From a virus, in IMG/VR virus record IMGVR_UViG_3300044956_000299, positions 1 to 40,983 of that record: DNA of 40,983 nt; one strand, given 5' to 3'. Below the pieces are notes generated by a model, which was given only the letters and a program-made list of their open reading frames with translations, searched no databases and was not told the DNA's origin. This document shows positions 8,988-16,532 of the stretch, one piece after another. Positions within the stretch are counted from its first letter, which is position 1. Every line of letters begins with the position of its first letter. The position numbers and the translations under genes were made by a program.

Positions 8988-11294
8988 TTAGCTGCCGTGG
9001 ACGGTCCAGCGAAGAACGACGTTGTTGGTGCCGGAGGCCGGGGCCGCCCCGTAGGTGACGGTGATGTTCGTCGCATCCCACGAGACGTGGAACGGACCGC
9101 GAGCGTCTGCCGAACCCGCGTTCACCTGAGCACCGGCGGGAGTGGTCCCCAGCCCGTGCGGAATGGTGAACACCGTCTGCGCGCCGGTGCCGTTCTGCGT
9201 CGAGGTTCCGTGCCGCGTGCCGACGATGGCCCAATCCGTGCCGATGGCGTTCCCGGTTCCCGTGGTCAGGCGCCGGTAGCCAACGATGCCCCCAAGGGTG
9301 GAGTCGGTGTTGAGCCACAGGTCGCCGGTGATCCCCGCGAGGACGGTGCTGCCGCCCGGAGAGCCGGCCACGGCCCGGCCGCTGGCGTGCGTCACCTGAC
9401 CATACGTTGCGGAAGTGGGGTCGCTGTCCTCCCACAGGATTCGAGCGGTCGGATCTAAGGCGCCGTTGGGGAAGCCGATGCCTCGGTTCGTGGCGCCGTT
9501 GAACCCGCCGTTGTTGTGGGTGAACCCCGAGCCGGGCTGCATGATGTAGGTGTTGCCCGCATACACCACGCGCCCGTTGCCGCCGCCACGGATGATCTGG
9601 TGGCAATTGCGGAACGTGTTTCCGACGAAGAAGAAAGGCCCATCCCAGTTGAAGGTGTTGGCCACCGATCCGAACTGGGTCGTCGTCAGCGTCCACGTTC
9701 CGTTCGCGTTGTGCTGCGAGTTCTCCAGGTACGGGTCGAGGTCGAAGAAGTTGCCTTCGAGCAGGAACATGCCCCGACGAACGGCGCCGGACTCCAAGTC
9801 GACGGCGTACTGAGCGATGCGGAAGAAGCGGTTACCGCGAACGTTCACCTCGAACACGCCAGCCGATGCACTCGGCAGGATGCCCCGGCTCCACCCCTCG
9901 ATGTTGTTGTTGAGGATGTCCACACTGTCAATGAATCCGGTGAGAACGATGGCGTTTCCGGAATTGATGGTGGTGAACGACGCCCAGGTGGAGGTCAGGT
10001 CGGTCCATCCGCCGGAAGCGAACGACCGCTGCAGCGCGGGGGCCGAGCGGTTGAACCCAAACTCGGTGTAGTTGTTCGTCGGCTTGGCCAGCGTCTGGGC
10101 GATGATGTTCCCGGTGATGCGAATTCCACGGGCACCCACGCTCTTGGAGGCCGCCTGGTTGCTCGCGTATTGCGTGACTTCCGGGCGCGCGATGGTGGGG
10201 GTGCCGCCGATCACACGCAGAGTGGCGGACGTGGCGCGGTTCCCGACGAAGATGCCGTGCTGTACGTTGCCGAAGCCGGGCCAGCAGGCGGCCTGGAACA
10301 CGTCCAGAATGGTGTTGTCGGAGATGTTGACGTTGATGTGGTCCGACCGGCCTTCCGGGTCTTCGTGGTTCAGGTAGATGCCGTATCCCTTCACGCGGCG
10401 GCACACGTTGTTGGACACGGTGCTGTTGCGCGCCCCGAGCATCTTGATGCCGAACGAGTCTTCGCAGTAGTTGCCGGAGATGACGTGCCCTTCTGGCGGG
10501 GGGTTGAACTGCGCGCCGGTGACGTGGACGGCGATGGCGTCGTCGTTGCAGTGGCGGATGTGGTTGCCGAGGACCGAGGTGCGGTAGCAGGACGCCAGGT
10601 TGATTGCGTCCCGCGCGCAGTACAGAACGCGGCATTCGTTCACGCTGACGTCCCCGCAATACAGGGCCGTCAGGGCCATCATCCGGCAGTACTGGGACTC
10701 GACACGACTCAGCGCCACCTGTGCAACGCGGCGGATGTCCACATGCCGGTTGCTGTCGCCGCCCAGCGATTGGTTGGCCTGCCACGTCCCGACCATCGTG
10801 AAGGCGTTGAGAACGACCCAAGAGCCGGGCGTCGGGTCGATGCCGGGGTCGTTCAGGTTCACGAGAAGGACGCGCGTGTTGTCCTGCTGAATGAGCCGGG
10901 TGATCCCCATCCCGCTGCCGGTGATGGCCAGACGAACGGCGGCGGTGGTGGTCAGGTTGATTGCGTTGACTTGGTAGTCGCCGGGGCCGAGGGCGATTTC
11001 GCAGACGCCGCCGGTGGCCGTGAAGATCGCCGAGAATGCGGCAGAGTTCTGCGCGGCGGTGGCCGAGGTGCCTCCGCCGAACTCCTCCAGCCGGAACCGG
11101 GGAACCGTGAGAGCGTAGTCGATGACCACGGTCTGCCCGGCCGGAGGCGGGGACGCCAGACGAAGCATGTGGCGGCCGTCGGGCTGGGTGAACGACGTCC
11201 CGGAACCGTTGACCAGTACGGACAGCACGGTGCCGGCGCCGGGTACCGGGAAGTCGGTGGCGACCCCGTTGCCGTAGGTGGTGTAGAGAGGCAT
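8988..11294 (-). CDS. Tailspike, parallel beta-helix (pectate-lyase-like) receptor-binding protein
   Basis: A 768-residue protein. Residues 1-70 form a short virion-binding region (FPVPGAG, VLVNGSG, PPPAGQTVVIDY) resembling fibre heads. From about 90 to 560 come many short turns of the right-handed beta-helix type (ALYCGDVSVNECRVLYCARD, NVNISDNTILDVF), ending with beta-rich sequence. Such spikes bind and often cut surface polysaccharide; catalytic residues cannot be assigned by eye. The ATG at 11294 follows GAGGA at a suitable distance, and a U-tract terminator lies just upstream. A spike between capsid and tail tubular A is unusual in T7-like genomes, so it may be an exchangeable cassette. 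The phage also has a fibre at 38431-39678. Confidence 0.85.
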   Translation of the reverse strand: MPLYTTYGNGVATDFPVPGAGTVLSVLVNGSGTSFTQPDGRHMLRLASPPPAGQTVVIDYALTVPRFRLEEFGGGTSATAAQNSAAFSAIFTATGGVCEIALGPGDYQVNAINLTTTAAVRLAITGSGMGITRLIQQDNTRVLLVNLNDPGIDPTPGSWVVLNAFTMVGTWQANQSLGGDSNRHVDIRRVAQVALSRVESQYCRMMALTALYCGDVSVNECRVLYCARDAINLASCYRTSVLGNHIRHCNDDAIAVHVTGAQFNPPPEGHVISGNYCEDSFGIKMLGARNSTVSNNVCRRVKGYGIYLNHEDPEGRSDHINVNISDNTILDVFQAACWPGFGNVQHGIFVGNRATSATLRVIGGTPTIARPEVTQYASNQAASKSVGARGIRITGNIIAQTLAKPTNNYTEFGFNRSAPALQRSFASGGWTDLTSTWASFTTINSGNAIVLTGFIDSVDILNNNIEGWSRGILPSASAGVFEVNVRGNRFFRIAQYAVDLESGAVRRGMFLLEGNFFDLDPYLENSQHNANGTWTLTTTQFGSVANTFNWDGPFFFVGNTFRNCHQIIRGGGNGRVVYAGNTYIMQPGSGFTHNNGGFNGATNRGIGFPNGALDPTARILWEDSDPTSATYGQVTHASGRAVAGSPGGSTVLAGITGDLWLNTDSTLGGIVGYRRLTTGTGNAIGTDWAIVGTRHGTSTQNGTGAQTVFTIPHGLGTTPAGAQVNAGSADARGPFHVSWDATNITVTYGAAPASGTNNVVLRWTVHGS

Positions 11295-11307
11295 ACAGCG
11301 GTCCTCG

Positions 11308-11338
11308 AAAAAAAGGGGACGAGATTGCTCTCGCCCCC
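11308..11338 (-). terminator. Rho-independent-type terminator before the tailspike
   Basis: Read on the minus strand, a 9-bp stem (11330-11338 with 11315-11323, one G-U pair, 6-base loop) is followed by seven T residues (11314-11308). The G-U pair is stable only in the minus transcript, fitting leftward transcription. It ends messages from the capsid region; the tailspike ribosome site begins right after the T run. Confidence 0.85.
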
Positions 11339-11366
11339 TTGAGGTGGTGAAGATGGTGTGTGCGAC

Positions 11367-11627
11367 TTAGGTCGCGGTGCTCGTGCGCGGAGCGTCGAAC
11401 GGAATCAGGCGATTGCCTGCGGTGGCCGGGAGGCCGCCCGCGCCTTGGAAGATGTCGCGGATCAGGATGGCGAGGTCGCCCCGGATTGCGGCGACCCGGC
11501 GCCGGCCTGCGGCATCCGTCCAGCGCAGGTTCCCGTCCGCGTGGAGCGTGACGGGGTTCTGCGTGGCGAGCGCCGCACCTGCGGACGTCTGGCCCTGAAT
11601 GCGGCCGGTGTAGATGACTGCGGACAT
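11367..11627 (-). CDS. Small protein after the capsid, probably virion-associated
   Basis: An 86-residue protein of unknown function. It has a beta-rich N-terminus (SAVIYTGRIQG), a central ADGNLRWTDAAGRRRVAAIRGD and a helical segment DLAILIRDIFQG. It sits alone between two hairpins (11654-11679 and 11308-11338), directly after the major capsid gene, a place where phages often keep head decoration or fibre-linked proteins; that role is only inferred. The ATG has GGAG seven bases upstream in a leader (GGAGCCACACCATG) identical to the one before the methyltransferase gene at 30586. Confidence 0.7.
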   Translation of the reverse strand: MSAVIYTGRIQGQTSAGAALATQNPVTLHADGNLRWTDAAGRRRVAAIRGDLAILIRDIFQGAGGLPATAGNRLIPFDAPRTSTAT

Positions 11628-11653
11628 GGTGTGGCTCCAGAGGGTCGGGGAAT

Positions 11654-11679
11654 GGGGGAGGGTCGGATACCCCTCCCCC
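11654..11679 (-). terminator. Strong hairpin after the capsid gene
   Basis: A perfect 9-bp GC stem (11654-11662 with 11671-11679) with an 8-base loop starts 17 bases past the capsid stop. There is no U run, so a simple bacterial terminator is less likely. Its position matches the phage terminator after T7 gene 10, or it may protect the 3' end of the capsid message. Confidence 0.6.
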
Positions 11680-11696
11680 TACTGCGTAGTCTCCGA

Positions 11697-12623
11697 TTAG
11701 GAGGCGCGCAGCTCCACCGAGGACTCGGGGCGCAGGATGCCGTGACCCGCAGCGTAGGACGCCACGATCAGCGTGCCCTGCCGGCGGATTTCGTACTCCA
11801 TCTCCACCTTGAGGTCCAGCAGCTTCACGGTGCCGGCGGCCGACTTGTGGAACACGATGCCGGTCGTGGGCGTGAAGTTGCCTTGGTAGGCGGTGGGACC
11901 CGTGGCGATGTTGGTGCTCGGGATGTGGTTCGACTTGTCGATGGACACACCGGCGACCTTCAGCACCTTGCCGTCCGCGTAGACGCCCGAGCCACCCCAA
12001 TCACGGTTGATGACGTTGGTGGTCTGCACGAGCAGGTAGTACTGCGCGGGGCGCAGCATGGCGTAGCGGTCATCCGTCGGGATGTCCTTCTCGTCCAGAA
12101 TCTGGGCACCGTTGAAGATGCCAGCGGCGAGAGTGGCGCCATCGGTCGGGAAGTTCGCGTTCGTGAGCTGGCCACCACCGAAGCCGCCGGTGACGGTCGC
12201 AGCCGAGCGGGCCGCGTTGATGAGAACCTGAGCCAGGTTCCGGTCCATGGCATACGCGAGCGCGCGGCCCGACTCCTTCGAGTAGATCGAGCGAACCTCG
12301 TAGTGGGTCTTCGCCTCGTCGATGCGAGCGAGGAACGCCGAGGACACGAGCAGGTCGTCGATGAGGATGACGCGCTCGTTCGTCGCGGAGGTCTGGCCGA
12401 GGATTTCGTTACCAGCCGTGTGGTAGGCAGCGGTCAGCTTCCAAGTCGCGGGGAACGCGGCGGAACGACCGGAGTTGATGTTGCGGACCATCGTGCGGTC
12501 CATGAAGCGGTTGGCCTCTTCGAAGGCGGCCATCACCTCGCCGCCGTAGACCTTGAGGAACAAGGCATCGGTGGCGCCGGACAAGTTGACCTGGCCGAAG
12601 TTGAGTACGGTTGCGTTGGGCAT
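11697..12623 (-). CDS. Major capsid protein
   Basis: A 308-residue protein (T7 gp10A has 345). It follows the scaffold gene and precedes a strong hairpin, as T7 gene 10 does. Features expected of the HK97-fold podovirus capsid are visible: an N-arm with ALFLKVYGGEVMAAFEEA, a long spine-helix region around residues 90-140 (FLARIDEAKTHYEVRSIYSKE) and a beta-rich C-terminal half (YAMLRPAQYYLLVQ). The ATG has AAAGG about 9 bases upstream. The 256-bp leader contains a promoter-like site and a structured element, consistent with high expression. I see no frameshifted longer form like T7 gp10B. Confidence 0.93.
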   Translation of the reverse strand: MPNATVLNFGQVNLSGATDALFLKVYGGEVMAAFEEANRFMDRTMVRNINSGRSAAFPATWKLTAAYHTAGNEILGQTSATNERVILIDDLLVSSAFLARIDEAKTHYEVRSIYSKESGRALAYAMDRNLAQVLINAARSAATVTGGFGGGQLTNANFPTDGATLAAGIFNGAQILDEKDIPTDDRYAMLRPAQYYLLVQTTNVINRDWGGSGVYADGKVLKVAGVSIDKSNHIPSTNIATGPTAYQGNFTPTTGIVFHKSAAGTVKLLDLKVEMEYEIRRQGTLIVASYAAGHGILRPESSVELRAS

Positions 12624-12671
12624 TGCGATCTGCCTTTGAGTGAATGAAGGGAGGGAGCCTCGCCATCACAC

Positions 12672-12693
12672 ACGCGGGTCTACGTTCAGGGTT
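12672..12693 (-). promoter_or_regulatory. Possible phage RNA polymerase promoter for the capsid gene
   Basis: On the minus strand the site reads ACCCTGAACGTA followed by GACCCGCG. It shares ACCCTNAANGTA with the clear site before the polymerase gene (27911-27932) but lacks its CCTACTGGA part. It lies about 50 bases before the capsid start. Weaker than the other sites. Confidence 0.4.
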
Positions 12694-12759
12694 GTCCGCC
12701 GCAGCGGGCCGTGACGGGTGTCACGCGTAGAAGGAGGGAGTGCTACGGGGTGCGCAAAG

Positions 12760-12824
12760 GCACCTTGGTGATCCGGCGAGGGAGGCCTCGCACGCGCATG
12801 TTGGCGCCCGGATCACCGAGGTTG
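12760..12824 (-). ncRNA. Three-way-junction inverted repeat before the capsid gene
   Basis: A perfect 10-bp stem (12767-12776 with 12808-12817), extended imperfectly by about 8 bp outward, encloses two smaller hairpins: 12777-12781 with 12786-12790 (4-base loop) and 12794-12797 with 12804-12807 (6-base loop). The result is a compact branched fold in the scaffold-capsid leader. It could be an RNase processing site, a transcription attenuator or an RNA-stability element. No known RNA family is recognised. Confidence 0.5.
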
Positions 12825-12879
12825 CCCTCGGGTTGCAATTTCGGAGGCCCGGCTTGCAACGGGCCGGGGACGTTCTGTG

Positions 12880-13650
12880 CTACAGGGTGCTGGCCATGAT
12901 CCGCGCCTCGACCTGCTTGCGGTAGGCGGGGTCCTTTCCGTACCTGGGGTCCCGGATGGCAGCACTCTGCTCCGCGATGGAGGCGAAGGGGGCGACCGCG
13001 CCGCCAGTGGAGGTCCGGCTGCCTGAGATGGTGCGGGCCGGGAGGGCGCCGTTCTCCTGCTGGTAGCGAAGCACGAGGTTCTGGATCGCCAGCTTGGCGC
13101 TCACCTCGTCCTTCTCCAGCGCAGAGTGGTACACCTCCTTCTCGGCCTCGGACATGGACGCGGCGGCCCACTGCTGCACGGCCTTGAAGTTGTCCTCGCC
13201 GCCAGCAAGAGCGTACAGGTCCTGCACGGTCTGCTCGGCGAGCGCGACCTGCCCGGCCACGAAGGCGTCGATCTCGGCCTGCGAGTAGCCCTTGGCCTGC
13301 AGGGCCTTCATGGACTCCTCGGACAGCTTGCCGTTCTCGGCCACCTCGTCGGACAGCTTGTCCACGTCCACGGTGGGCGGGGGCTGCTTGCCGTCCTCGG
13401 CCTTCGGCTCAGGCCTGGCGGGGTCGTCCTTCTTGCCCAGCTTGGCCTCCAGCTCCGCGTAGGCCTTGGCCAGCTCCTCGACGGATTTGAACTTGTCGGG
13501 GAGGCCGGGGGTCGGCGTGGATTGCTGCACGGAAGCCGGGGCCAGCTGGTCCGGGGCCTGGCCCCCGGCGGCCACGAACTTTGCCACCATTGCGGCGTCG
13601 TGCTCGGGCGTGCCGGGGGCAGTGGCCTGCTGCTGAGTGGGATCGCTCAT
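12880..13650 (-). CDS. Capsid assembly scaffolding protein, gp9-like
   Basis: A 256-residue acidic protein (T7 gp9 has 307) between portal and capsid genes. The N-terminal half is disordered and proline-rich (STPTPGLPDKFKS), followed by charged helices (VEELAKAYAELEAKLGKK) and a helical C-terminal region with a basic end that would contact capsid protein. Low complexity, acidity and position are diagnostic of podovirus scaffolds, which are lost before or at packaging. The ATG lies 2 bases after the previous stop. The gene is followed by a long structured leader. Confidence 0.88.
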   Translation of the reverse strand: MSDPTQQQATAPGTPEHDAAMVAKFVAAGGQAPDQLAPASVQQSTPTPGLPDKFKSVEELAKAYAELEAKLGKKDDPARPEPKAEDGKQPPPTVDVDKLSDEVAENGKLSEESMKALQAKGYSQAEIDAFVAGQVALAEQTVQDLYALAGGEDNFKAVQQWAAASMSEAEKEVYHSALEKDEVSAKLAIQNLVLRYQQENGALPARTISGSRTSTGGAVAPFASIAEQSAAIRDPRYGKDPAYRKQVEARIMASTL

Positions 13651-13652
13651 GG

Positions 13653-13898
13653 TCAGCAGTTGCGGACAATGGTGCCGTCAGCCATCACGAAGGTGCCCTG
13701 CGCGGCGTTGCCGGGGTAGGGCGGAAGGGCGGAGGGGTCCTCCACCGGGGGAACCGGCGGGGCGCCTTCGGGGTCGTTCTGGCTGGGCGGACGGTCTTCC
13801 AGCGCACCCATCGTGGGGATGGCGGGCGCCGGCTTGTCGGACGCAACCGGAATGGCGGCATCCTCGGTGCTGAACTGCGGGTCGGTCTTCTTTACCAC
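13653..13898 (-). CDS. Small proline-rich protein between portal and scaffold
   Basis: An 81-residue, largely disordered protein (prolines and acidic residues throughout, MGALEDRPPSQNDPEG) ending in the more ordered GTFVMADGTIVRNC. It starts with GTG at 13898, supported by GGAG seven bases upstream. It stands 12 bases after the portal stop and 2 bases before the scaffold start, so it is co-expressed with head genes. Function unknown. Confidence 0.65.
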   Translation of the reverse strand: MVKKTDPQFSTEDAAIPVASDKPAPAIPTMGALEDRPPSQNDPEGAPPVPPVEDPSALPPYPGNAAQGTFVMADGTIVRNC

Positions 13899-13910
13899 TG
13901 GGAATCTCCG

Positions 13911-15461
13911 TTATGCCGGCGGGGCCGCTTGGGCACCACCGGCTGTGATGGATTGCTCCGCTGCAGCGCCCAACATGGCGGCACCAGCAGCGGCGTCTTG
14001 TTCCTCTTCCACCTCGTCTTGGGTCTTCACGAGACCGTCCGCGACGATGTTGAGGCCAGCCGCAAGGCGCGACATGAACTCGGAGGGGTTGGTGCTCTGC
14101 ACAAGGACTTCGGGACCGTAGGTCTCTTGGACCAAGGACGCGAAGGTGCGCAGGCGGGTAATGTCGTTGCCTCGTCCGAGAGCCTCGGCACCCGTGACGA
14201 TGGTGGGGGCAGCGAGGTCGGACGGCAGCTTCGGCAGTCGGCCCGCAGCCTCCAGACGGCCCATGCTCGCCTGAACGACCGGAATCTGCAGGTCGTAGGC
14301 TAGGGTCGAGTACAGCCCGCCAAGCTGGGTCTCCAGCTCGTCAGCCATGTACCGAATCTCCTCGGCCGTCACCCGCTCACCGTTGCGCTGGATGGCGCTG
14401 TTGAGCAGGAAGGCGTGAGCCAGGGCTTCTTCGATCTTGAGGGCCACGGACTCCACGAACGCGAGGTCGGGAATCTTGTCGAGCTGGGCGGCCGTGAGGT
14501 CGTCCTTGGTCCCGTAGAGCACGGAGCCAGAGGCAGCGGTGCGGATGTCGTCGATGGTAAGCGTGCTGCCCGGATTGAGCAGCAGCAGCATCCACGAAGC
14601 CGCTAGGGCGCCGTTGACGATGGACTCGCGCAGGGCCTCCAGAGACTTGAGGTCGCCGATGTAGTCCTCAACGTAGCCCCGGCTGTAGGAGCTGCCCGCC
14701 TCCTCCATGAGGCGCGGGAACATCCACGGGGAACGGTCGGCGGGCTTGTTGCCCACGGACCCTTCGATGACGACACCCTCAACCTCTTGGTGCCAGATCA
14801 CACGCTTACCGGTCCAGCGAATGTGGGTGTAGACGTCGACGGTCTTGTCTACCTTGCCGCGACACTCGGCCGCCTGCGGGACTCCGTTGGCGACCAGTTG
14901 GTCGACCACGTCATCCTCCAGCTCTGCCCACGCCAGCTTCTCCTGCACGATGGCCTCCAGCAGGCGCCCCGAGGGGCTGCGCAGGAGGACATAATGGGTG
15001 AGGGGGAACAGGCGGGGGCGACCAGACGACGGCCAGAACATGCCGAACTGGCCGGCGACGAGCAGGTGCTTGAGTGCCTCGACCATCACGCCACGGTAGG
15101 CGGAGGCTTCGAGGTCGGCGACGGTGATGCGCTCCGCACGGGCAAGACCGGCGGACACTTCGCCTTCGGACGCGCCGGCCTGCTCGCGCACTTCCTCGGA
15201 AAGGGTCAGCTTGTGGAATGGGGTGCCCGGAGGGAACAGCGTGAGGGCGATGCGGGCCGCGAGGTTGTTGACGCCACGGGCACCGAAGGACTGATAGGGG
15301 GTGGGTAGCTCGGAGGTCGGGGTGTGACCGTCCGGAACGATGAGCGAGGGGATGGTGAGGGCCGCCGCCGCACGCGCCCGCCGGAGGTACGGCAGGCGGT
15401 CGTGGTCGAGCTGGGCGTAGCGAGCCTTCGCAGTCCCCTCCGTTGCGGAGGGGGCGCTCAT
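13911..15461 (-). CDS. Portal (head-tail connector) protein, gp8-like
   Basis: A 516-residue protein (T7 gp8 has 536). Family features: an N-terminal RARAAAALTIPSLIVPDGHTP segment, then QSFGARGVNNLAARIALTLFPPGTPFHKL, and a C-terminal half with ERVTAEEIRYMADELETQLGG. Twelve copies form the ring through which DNA is packaged and leaves. It starts 3 bases after the previous stop and ends in an alanine/glutamate-rich tail. The identification is secure; it opens the structural module. Confidence 0.95.
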   Translation of the reverse strand: MSAPSATEGTAKARYAQLDHDRLPYLRRARAAAALTIPSLIVPDGHTPTSELPTPYQSFGARGVNNLAARIALTLFPPGTPFHKLTLSEEVREQAGASEGEVSAGLARAERITVADLEASAYRGVMVEALKHLLVAGQFGMFWPSSGRPRLFPLTHYVLLRSPSGRLLEAIVQEKLAWAELEDDVVDQLVANGVPQAAECRGKVDKTVDVYTHIRWTGKRVIWHQEVEGVVIEGSVGNKPADRSPWMFPRLMEEAGSSYSRGYVEDYIGDLKSLEALRESIVNGALAASWMLLLLNPGSTLTIDDIRTAASGSVLYGTKDDLTAAQLDKIPDLAFVESVALKIEEALAHAFLLNSAIQRNGERVTAEEIRYMADELETQLGGLYSTLAYDLQIPVVQASMGRLEAAGRLPKLPSDLAAPTIVTGAEALGRGNDITRLRTFASLVQETYGPEVLVQSTNPSEFMSRLAAGLNIVADGLVKTQDEVEEEQDAAAGAAMLGAAAEQSITAGGAQAAPPA

Positions 15462-15464
15462 GCG

Positions 15465-15719
15465 TTACATCCCCAGAGTTGGGGGTGCGGTTCCGCCAGG
15501 TGCGGCGGAGAAGTCTTGGTCGAGGCGGAGCTTGAAGCGGTTGCGCCTCTTCATCTCCTCGCGGCTCATCCCGTACTCTTCGGGATTGGCGAGGGACTGC
15601 GCGGGGGCTTCGGCGCGGCGGGGGAGAGCGGTAGGTTCGGGGGCGTTCGGCCCCTTGCCACCCACCCCGAATACGCGCCCGATGGAGCGGAAGACGGACT
15701 TGGTACACATGGAGGTCAC
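15465..15719 (-). CDS. Small basic protein before the portal gene
   Basis: An 84-residue protein of unknown function. The N-terminus is basic with one cysteine (MCTKSVFRSIGRVFGVGGKG), followed by a proline/alanine linker and a charged helix (NPEEYGMSREEMKRRNRFKLRLDQD). A GTG at 15719 overlaps the upstream TGA as GTGA, the coupling used by several genes here; an ATG at 15710 is the alternative start. Neither has a strong ribosome site. Position suggests a virion accessory protein. Confidence 0.65.
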   Translation of the reverse strand: MTSMCTKSVFRSIGRVFGVGGKGPNAPEPTALPRRAEAPAQSLANPEEYGMSREEMKRRNRFKLRLDQDFSAAPGGTAPPTLGM

Positions 15720-15940
15720 TTGGTGGTTGATGGGTTGGCGTCACGCGCCTTCTGCTCCCTGCGGGCTACGACGCCGCGCAGGAGGGAGATGACCCGCTGT
15801 TCACCGATGCGAGAGCTGATGTCTCTCTCACCGAAGGACAGGTCACCCGGAAGACGGTTGGGGATGAGTACCTCCAGAGCTTCCACCACCCGAGAGTCGA
15901 GGTGGGTGTGGAGAAGCCTCTGTGCTTCTTCGCTTGTCAT
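15716..15940 (-). CDS. Small helical protein of unknown function
   Basis: A 74-residue charged protein with two predicted helices (SEEAQRLLHTHLDSRVVEALEVL and ISSRIGEQRVISLLRGVVARREQK). GGAG stands six bases before its ATG. It is the first gene after the tRNA-like element and overlaps the next gene by 4 bases. No motif is recognised. It could be a minor head or replication accessory protein. Confidence 0.7.
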   Translation of the reverse strand: MTSEEAQRLLHTHLDSRVVEALEVLIPNRLPGDLSFGERDISSRIGEQRVISLLRGVVARREQKARDANPSTTK

Positions 15941-15959
15941 TGCGTGCTCCGCAGGGAGG

Positions 15960-16028
15960 AGTGGTGAGGGAGACTCGAACTCCCATTTCCGGACTATCTC
16001 CGGGGTCCTTACGTTAGACGATCACCAC
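15960..16028 (-). tRNA. Degenerate tRNA-like element, isotype undetermined
   Basis: On the minus strand, GTGGTGA at 16028-16022 pairs perfectly with TCACCAC at 15967-15961. A perfect T arm (GGGAG, TTCGAGT, CTCCC) follows the canonical pattern, and a D stem (GTCT with GGAC) is recognisable. Defects: the D loop (AACGTAA) lacks the GG pair, and the anticodon arm is two bases short, so either a 5-base loop (GATAG) between CCGGA and TCCGG or a 4-bp stem with a 7-base loop lacking U33. CCT instead of CCA follows the discriminator. It fits a decayed phage tRNA gene or a tRNA mimic. A normal decoding role is doubtful. Confidence 0.6.
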
Positions 16029-16045
16029 GGGTCCAGAAGAACTTC

Positions 16046-16228
16046 TTAGGCCTTGGAAGCTGGACGCACAATTAGGCCCCGCGCCCCCTTCAATGCCGCA
16101 GCGGCCTTCTCGGGCACAGCGTAGGTCAGGCACAGCCAGCGGACGAAGGCGGCTTGCGAGGCCTCGTCCAGCCGCACCGTCCACGTCCCGTCGTCGTCCT
16201 TGTGCAGCTCGGGTGCGTTACCGGGCAT
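16046..16228 (-). CDS. Small protein of unknown function
   Basis: A 60-residue protein with a beta-type start (DDDGTWTVRLDEASQAAFVRWL) and a basic helical end (EKAAAALKGARGLIVRPASKA). It overlaps the end of the DUF3310-type gene by 11 bases, so it is translated in the same operon, and is followed by the tRNA-like element 17 bases downstream. No motif recognised. Confidence 0.65.
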   Translation of the reverse strand: MPGNAPELHKDDDGTWTVRLDEASQAAFVRWLCLTYAVPEKAAAALKGARGLIVRPASKA

Positions 16229-16532
16229 CGCCTTGCGCCTCCTCGATCAGGAAGTCGATGTAGTGCTTGGCCTTGCGCAGGTCGTCGATCCATCCCTTGT
16301 CGCGCCACCGAGTGATGTACTTCACCACGTTGCCCTCGCAGTACCCGAGATTGTTCTGGCGGATGTAGTCGATGGGTTGGATGGCGTTCTTGCGGTAGTG
16401 GTCTCCGCCGACTTGGGTGGCCGTGGGCGGCGGGGTTTCGGGGTACTTCGAACAGTTACTCGTGCGGACACAGCCGTAGTCATTGCACGAGTCCAAGCAC
16501 TTCGCCCTCAGTTCTCCGATGGGGGTTGCCAT
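16218..16532 (-). CDS. DUF3310-type protein, T7 gp1.7 C-terminal-like
   Basis: A 104-residue protein. An N-terminal cysteine cluster (CLDSCNDYGCVRTSNC) could hold a metal. The rest is the DUF3310 signature: GGDHYRKNAIQPIDYI, LGYCEGNVVKYITRWRDKG and DLRKAKHYIDFLIEE. This domain forms the C-terminal part of T7 gp1.7, a nucleotide kinase, and occurs in many phages near nucleotide-metabolism genes. Whether this short form is catalytic is unknown. The ATG at 16532 lies inside the end of the exonuclease gene, with AGGAG nine bases upstream. Confidence 0.88.
   Translation of the reverse strand: MATPIGELRAKCLDSCNDYGCVRTSNCSKYPETPPPTATQVGGDHYRKNAIQPIDYIRQNNLGYCEGNVVKYITRWRDKGWIDDLRKAKHYIDFLIEEAQGDAR

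Larger units (their letters stand above)
12624..12879 (-). other. Long leader between scaffold and capsid genes
   Basis: These 256 bp hold no supported gene. In order of transcription they contain a hairpin (12846-12851 with 12860-12865, 8-base loop), a branched inverted repeat (12760-12824), a small hairpin (12710-12715 with 12720-12725, 4-base loop), a promoter-like site (12672-12693) and the capsid ribosome site. T7 likewise places a promoter and processing site before gene 10. Confidence 0.65.

Noticed and set aside
6864-9458. Long plus-strand open frame (864 codons) opposite tail genes
   Set aside because: It spans three secure minus-strand genes and is rich in R, G, V and H, typical of an antisense shadow.
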